From Phoronis ovalis (taxonomy: Eukaryota > Phoronida > Phoronidae), in the NCBI GenBank assembly GCA_028565635.1, contig JAOXYB010047880.1:1-12093 (forward strand): a DNA stretch of 12,093 bases. The letters run 5' to 3'. Within the stretch, counting starts at the first letter, position 1; each line of letters opens with the position of its first letter. Both the position numbers and the translations under genes were made by a program. Below, in pieces: positions 7,722 through 12,093 of this stretch. The notes beneath the pieces were generated by a model. It worked only from the letters and a program-made list of their open reading frames with translations, was not told where the DNA came from and ran no database searches.

Positions 7722-10151
7722 TTTTTATGCTCATCCACATAGTGATTGGGTATACAGTCGTAGTGAAGGCGTCGTCGTCGTTGTCGGCGTATGTAACCCT
7801 TTCCTTTATCTCGCGATAACAGCTTCAGTTTTTACCTGATCAGTTTCATATTCGGTACAGGGTAAATGAAGGTCAAAGTGCATGTTGGATATACTTCTGA
7901 CTTTGATTACTTCCAATGTGGCCAACTGCAAGCCATGTTGTTCCCGAGAGGGCACGTAACATGGCGTCTATAGCCGCGAAGGTAAAGCGCTGCCTGGACA
8001 AAGGTCGTTCTAGGAAGGTCATATGTTGGTGGGCGTAATAGCCTAGGTAACATTTTAAAATGACCTTTACAAGTAGGTAAAAATCTTCGGCATCTTTTAC
8101 CGTGCGTAACTTTCTTTGTTTTGCAATAACTGCTTCAGTTTTTATCCGATTAGCTCCATATTCGGTACATAGTAAGTCTAGGATATATATAATATTGACC
8201 TGGATTGCTTCCAATATAGCCGACTGGCAGCCATGTTTGTTCCCAAGAGCGCACGTAACGTTGTGTCTATAGCCGGTAAGATGAAGCATTGCATGGACGA
8301 TTCATAGGTGGTTCTAGGAAGGCCATAGGTTTGTGGGCCTAATAGGCTAGGTGATATTTTAAAATGACCTTGACAAGTAGGTCAAATGCGGTATGAATCA
8401 ATATTTTTTACCGATCAGCTCCATATTTGGTACCGAGTAAGTACAGGTCAAAATATAGGTTATGTATAACATTGACTCAGATTACTTCCAACATGGCCGA
8501 CTGGCGATAATGTTGGTTCTTGAGATTGTATGTCGTAATAACGGCTTCAGTTTTTATCCGATCAGCTTTATATTTGGTACAGAGTAAGTACAGGTCACAG
8601 TACATGCTATGTATAATTTTGACCAGATTACTTCCTATATGGCCGACTGGCAGCCATGTTTCAACCCTAGAGGGCACCTAACATTGCGTCTATAGCCGCG
8701 AAGACGAAGTGCTGCCTGGACAATTCAAAGGTGGTTCTAAAATGACCTTGACAGTACAGTACCCCGGGGGAGTACTCAAGATTTTTTGACTACGGGGATG
8801 TGCCGCGGAACCCAATCCAAAATTTTAGCTTGTGGTAGCAAACCAAATCCAAATTTTTTGAAATTTTAGGGTAGCAATCCAAATTTTGTGAAATATTGGG
8901 GTAGCAATCCAAAATTTTAAAATATTTGACTGTAGCAATCCATTTTAACGCAAACTGACTGATACAAATCAAATTCCAAAATTTATTTACGGAATTATGG
9001 ATACAAACCTGAAATTAATCCAAATTATTTGCTGTAAGCAGTGGGTAGCAATCCAAATTTTTGAATATCGTTACGGTAGCAATCAAAAAAAATACAGTAA
9101 AAAGTATACAATCCAAATCCATCTGGTACCCCCCCCCCCCCGGGTACAGTAGTTCAAATGACTGTACAAATCGCCGACATTTTTTGTCATGTGTAACTTT
9201 TATGTCTCATAATAACTGCTTCAGTTTTTACTCGATCAGCTCCATGTTTGGCACAGAGTAAGCGCAGGTCAACGTACAGCTTATAATATTGACCTGAATT
9301 ACTTCCAATATGGCCGACTGGTGGTCATGTTGGTTCTCGAGATTGTACGTCGTAACAGCAACTTCAGTTTTTATAGGCATGTAAATGTTGCATCCATAGC
9401 CGCGAAGACGGAGTAAGTACAGATCAAATTACAGGTTATATATAATATTGACCTGGTGGCCATGTTGGTTCTGGAGATTAGTATGTCTTAATAACAGCTT
9501 TAATTTTTATCCAATCTGCTTCATGTGCAATATAGAGTAAGCACTCATCATAGTACAAGCTGTGTATAATTTGATGTGGATTACTTCCAATATGGCCGAC
9601 TGGTGGCCATATTGATTCCCGAGACTGCTCGTCATATTGCGTCTATAGCCGCAAAGACAAAGCACTGCCTGGATGATTCAAAGGTGTTTCTAAGAACGCC
9701 ATAGGTTGTTGGTAGTAATAGGCTAGGTGACATTTTTAAATTACCTTGACAAACATGTCAAATGCCGGTATGAATCTTCAACATTTTTTGCTGTGCATAA
9801 CAGGTTTTTTGTTTGGTAAAAACTGCATCAGTTTTAATTCAATCTGCCTCATATTCTGTACAGGGTAAATACAGGTCAAAGTAGATGTTGGTTATAATTT
9901 TGACCTGGATCACTTCACAAGATGGCCGACTGGTTTGCGAGATTGTATGTCATAATAATAGCTTTAGTTATTATCCGATCAGCTTCATATTCGGTGCAGT
10001 CTAAGTACAAGACACAGTACAGGCTGTGTAATTTTGACCCAGATTACTTCCAATATGGCCGACTGGTTGCCATATTTGTTCCTGAAAGGGCAAGTCACGT
10101 TGCATTTAACCACGATTCAAAGGTGGTTCTAAGAAAGCCATAGGTTGGTGG
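7722..10151 (+). repeat. R3: long copy of the main repeat family, interrupted by a nested insert
   Basis: R3 starts with a decayed palindromic end (TTTTTATGCTCATCCACATAGTGATTGGGTATA), then GGCGTCGTCGTCGTTGTCGGCGTATGTAACCC. Monomer anchors follow near 7917 (L), 8215 (L), 8494 (S), 8638 (L, broken by the insert), 9310 (S), about 9460 (S), 9594 (L), 9921 (S) and 10056 (L, truncated). Most L monomers here are a distinct subtype: TTGCGTCTATAGCCGCGAAGACGAAG and GGTGGTTCTAGGAAGGCC replace the CGCCCATTTCGGGAAAGACG and GGTGGATTCACGAAGGCC of R1. Its S monomers use TCTCGAGATTGTACGTCGTAATAAC rather than GATGTTAGCTCGCAATAAC. The copy ends inside an L monomer at CATAGGTTGGTGG, where the repeat at 10152 begins. 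Open frames here (for example 7873-8289, minus strand) are repeat-derived. Confidence 0.88.
8762..9144 (+). mobile_element. Nested small transposon-like insert with GC-rich ends and flanking TACAGTA
   Basis: The 383-base insert splits an L monomer of R3, whose sequence resumes with GTTCAAATGACTG...CGCCGACATTTTTTG on the right. Its left end is CCCCGGGGGAGTACTC and its right end GGTACC(C)nGGG, roughly inverted versions of each other. TACAGTA occurs immediately on both sides (8755-8761 and 9145-9151), which fits a 7-base target duplication, although the word is close to being part of the inverted end. The interior is a decayed array of GGTAGCAATCCAAATTTT-like units (about 8833, 8870, 8900, 8931, 9044 and 9075). 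It contains a 13-base C run (9129-9141) and no open frame of note. It is non-autonomous; the superfamily is not determinable here. Confidence 0.7.
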
Positions 10152-10164
10152 CCCAAATGGGCCA
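10149..10164 (+). repeat. Small palindrome at the R3 break
   Basis: TGGCCCA, AA and TGGGCCA form perfect 7-base inverted arms exactly where R3 homology stops and the next repeat begins. It may mark the end of the inserted element or a breakpoint. Confidence 0.6.
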
Positions 10165-10442
10165 CTTTTTCATAAATTAATCCCTAAAAATGGGTCCACT
10201 TTTCACAGAAATGTCTGTAAAGATTGGTCCACTTCAACAAATCGTAAATATGAGTAATTTTTTTCACTATTTTACTTAAAGGTAGCAATTCTAGTGAACT
10301 TTAAAAATTGGTAATTTTTGTTACAGAAAACCCTAAAATTGGGTCAAATTTTGAGACCAAAATCCCTAAAAATGGGTGGAAATTTTTAGTTTAGGTTGCA
10401 CATCCCCGTATAAAAATATGGTCAGTATATACTCCCCCGAGG
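10152..10442 (-). mobile_element. Inverted, diverged relative of the nested insert
   Basis: Read on the minus strand from 10442, this begins CCTCGGGGGAGTATATACTG and then TACGGGGATGTGC. This corresponds to CCCCGGGGGAGTACTC...CTACGGGGATGTGC at the left end of the insert at 8762. The interior again has short iterated words, here AAACCCATTTTTAGGGATTTTG-like rather than GGTAGCAATCC. The boundary towards R3 (about 10150) lacks a GC-rich end, so this copy is truncated or its second end has decayed. It has no coding capacity. Confidence 0.6.
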
Positions 10443-10759
10443 TAACGCATCGGACAGCATATACTGTCATTTTGAATAAGAGCACCCCACCAAAAGAATG
10501 ATAAATCAGATTATAATGCATGATGTTTCCTATTCTTTTCTAATGTAAAAAACCAATAATGTTAAAAAAATATAATCCTACACATTGGTTGGTTATTAGG
10601 CATGACAAATGTCTTGGTTTACAACAGTCAAATTTACTACCAACCATACTTCATTAGCCTTGCTAACATGTCTGGTATCTTAACATAACTTTGTAAAGTC
10701 ATATCATTGTGTGTTGATCCTGTTGCTTATGATATTGAACATTTTTACTGTACTTGCAG
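10443..10759 (+). other. 3' end of the candidate large intron
   Basis: This is AT-rich unique sequence without recognisable repeats. It ends with a pyrimidine-rich tract and acceptor (TTTTTACTGTACTTGCAG) before the second exon candidate. Confidence 0.5.
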
Positions 10760-10762
10760 CAG
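10757..10762 (+). other. Tandem (NAGNAG) splice acceptor
   Basis: CAGCAG sits at the 3' end of the candidate large intron. Both AGs keep the frame, so two protein forms differing by one alanine are possible. This depends on the exon at 10760 being real. Confidence 0.5.
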
Positions 10763-10820
10763 ACAACGTAAAGAGAGTGAAAAATTGGGTCGACATTTTC
10801 CATGCAAAACTAAAACCCAA
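10760..10820 (+). CDS. Candidate internal exon, 61 bases, phase 1 in and phase 2 out
   Basis: It is bounded by a strong 3' splice site (TACTTGCAG|CAG) and a consensus 5' splice site (CCCAA|GTAAGT). In the frame set by the exon at 1134, the codon joined across the intron is GCA, followed by DNVKRVKNWVDIFHAKLKP and two bases of the next codon. The peptide is basic and amphipathic with a W-V-D core. The acceptor is a CAGCAG tandem, so use of the second AG would drop a single alanine without changing frame. The VK-x-WVD-x(5)-L pattern weakly resembles the N-terminal segment that precedes the VWA domain in voltage-gated calcium channel alpha2/delta subunits. Twenty residues are too few to assign a family, so I give no symbol. 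The next exon would lie beyond the window or is not recognised. Confidence 0.6.
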
Positions 10821-10918
10821 GTAAGTTATAAACTGTAGTAAGTTTTAAACTTGATCAAAAATGTTGCAAACAACATTAAATTTGGTGCATGAGACTAAAT
10901 CAGTAAGGACTCCAGAGA
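10821..10918 (+). other. Start of the next intron
   Basis: GTAAGT opens a short stretch of AT-rich unique sequence that runs into repeat copy R4. No gene or other feature is seen in it. Confidence 0.5.
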
Positions 10919-11735
10919 CCATGGGCATATAGTCGTGGTCCGTAAAACTTTCTTTTTCAAGTGATAACTGCTTCAGTTTTTACCTGATCAGCTTCATATT
11001 TGGTACAGGGTAATTAGAGTTCGAATTGCAGGTCGTTCATAATTACCATGATTACTTACAATATGGCTGACTGGCAACCACGTTACCGAGAGGGCACGTT
11101 ACTTTGCATGAATTGCAGGAAAGACAAAATTTTGCCTGGACAATTCGAAAGTGGATTCACGAAGGCCATAGGCTGGTGGGTGCGTTAGATTAGAGGACAT
11201 TTTAGAATGACCTTGAAAAGTGTGTCAAACCACGATTTTAATCTTCAGCATTTTTCATTGTCCATAACACTTTCTTTATCTTGCAATAACTGCTTGAGTT
11301 TTTATCCGATCAGCTTTGTATTCGGCAAAGTGAAAACACAGGTCAAAGTACAGGTTTGGTAAATTTTTGACCCAGATAACTTCCAAGATGGCCGACTGGC
11401 AGCCATGTTCCCAGAAAGGCATGTTATGTTGTGTCGCATACCATAAAGACAAGGTGTTGTCTAGACGATTCGAAGGTGGATTCAAAAAGGCCTTAGGTTG
11501 ATGGGCGTAAAAGGCTAGGTACAGGTCTGCCAATGTAGACCTGATTACTTCCAATGTGGCCGTCTAGTAGCCATGTTTGTTCCCAAGAGGGCATATCACA
11601 CTGCGCCGCTTTCAAGAAAGACAAAGCATTGACTGAACAATTCGAAGATGGATTCATGAGAGCCAAAGGCTGTGTATTAAGTGACTTTTAAAATTGCCTT
11701 GAAAAGTAGAGAAATGCTGATCCGAATTTTCCACC
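10919..11735 (+). repeat. R4: short copy of the main repeat family
   Basis: R4 starts with only the right half of the palindromic end (CATGGGCATATAGTCGTGGTCCGTAA). Three L-type monomers follow with anchors near 11063, 11388 (internally deleted) and 11557. The first L still has the GGAAAGAC...GGATTCACGAAGGCCATAGG blocks. The last one decays after GAAAAGTAGAGAAATGCTGATCCGAATTTTCCACC, and R5 begins directly after it, head-to-tail. Minus-strand open frames across R4 are repeat-derived. Confidence 0.85.
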
Positions 11736-12093
11736 TTTTTTATGCCCATCACTATGTAATAGTGAACTGGCATATAGCCGGCGGCGGCGGCAGCGGCATA
11801 TGTAACCTGTTCTTTGTGTTGCTATAACGGCTTCAGCTTTCGTCAGATCATCTTCGTATTTTTTACAGGGTAAATACAGGTCAAACACAGGTCTGATGTA
11901 ATTTTGACCTCGATTACTTCCAAGATGGCCGATTGGCGGCCATGTTTGTACCTGAGACTGCACCTGACTGGCCGATAAATGCAGGAAAGGCGAAGCGTTG
12001 ACTTGACGATTTGAAGGTGGATTCACGTAGGCCATGGGTTGGTGGGCGTAGTAGGCCGGGTGACATTTCAAAATGACCTTGAGAAGTAGGTCA
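11736..12093 (+). repeat. R5: 5' end of another copy, cut by the window edge
   Basis: It begins TTTTTTATGCCCATCACTATGTAATAGTGAACTGGCATATAG, the palindromic start, followed by the GC-rich GCCGGCGGCGGCGGCAGCGGCATATGTAACC. An L monomer (anchor near 11926) then follows and runs off the window. Its start closely matches that of R1 (CGGCTTCAGCTTTCGTCAGATCATCTTCGTATTT versus the same block near 1660), so R1 and R5 belong to the same sub-lineage despite lying about 10 kb apart. The minus-strand open frame at 11688-12071 lies within the R4/R5 junction and is not called. Confidence 0.88.
11741..11774 (+). repeat. Palindromic 5' end of R5 (hairpin)
   Basis: TATGCCCATCACTAT, loop GTA and ATAGTGAACTGGCATA pair like the hairpin that starts R1, with one bulge and one mismatch in the right arm. 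It marks the head of a new element copy directly abutting R4. Confidence 0.8.

Noticed and set aside
7873-8289. 138-codon minus-strand open frame, the longest in the window
   Set aside because: It lies entirely inside R3 and is made of the same peptide-like words as other monomers; it is a repeat by-product rather than a gene.
9129-9141. Run of 13 C as a sequencing artefact or G-quadruplex
   Set aside because: The run sits at the GC-rich end of the nested insert, where such runs are natural. A single uninterrupted run is not by itself a good quadruplex, and its exact length may be unreliable.
1567-12093. Repeat units read as a CRISPR-like array
   Set aside because: The monomers are long, diverged and directly abutting, with no short identical repeats and unique spacers; the window is eukaryotic in character.

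Overview
This window looks like nuclear DNA of a metazoan, probably an invertebrate with a repeat-rich genome. It is AT-rich, has no bacterial-style gene packing, and has no long open reading frame. It carries two short, splice-flanked, phase-compatible exon candidates and several families of interspersed repeats. The species cannot be fixed from the sequence. The nested repeat with a CCCCGGGGGAGTAC end and an ACGGGGATGTGC motif reminds me of repeats in marine invertebrates, but that is recollection, not a search result.

Layout on the + strand: 1-201 is the tail of a tandem-monomer repeat copy (R0). 202-1133 is non-coding. 1134-1175 is a 42-base exon candidate. 1176-10759 would be one intron of about 9.6 kb, made mostly of repeats: copy R1 (1567-4050), copy R2 (4351-5716), a different 250-270 bp tandem repeat (about 6790-7560), and copy R3 (7722-10151). 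R3 is interrupted by a small transposon-like insert (8762-9144) and followed by an inverted relative of that insert (10152-10442). 10760-10820 is a second exon candidate. After it come copies R4 (10919-11735) and R5 (11736 to window end).

The dominant family has a recognisable design. It starts with a palindromic end (TATGCCCATCACTAT...), followed by a GC-rich trinucleotide stretch. Then comes a series of diverged monomers of two sizes, about 147 bp (S) and about 326 bp (L). One copy, R2, ends in an inverted copy of the start (CACAGTGATGGGCAT), so it behaves like a non-autonomous element with terminal inverted repeats. All copies lie in the same orientation. Each monomer carries a dyad, AACATGGCC-n7-GGCCATGTT in its best copies, and the L monomers carry TGACCTTGA followed by AGGTCA.

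The two exon candidates join in frame (phase 1 to phase 1) and would encode an acidic segment followed by a basic/amphipathic segment with the core VKRVKNWVDIFHAKL. There is a weak resemblance to the N-terminal region of calcium-channel alpha2/delta proteins, offered only as a lead. Most open frames of 60-130 codons on either strand lie inside the repeats and are best read as by-products.
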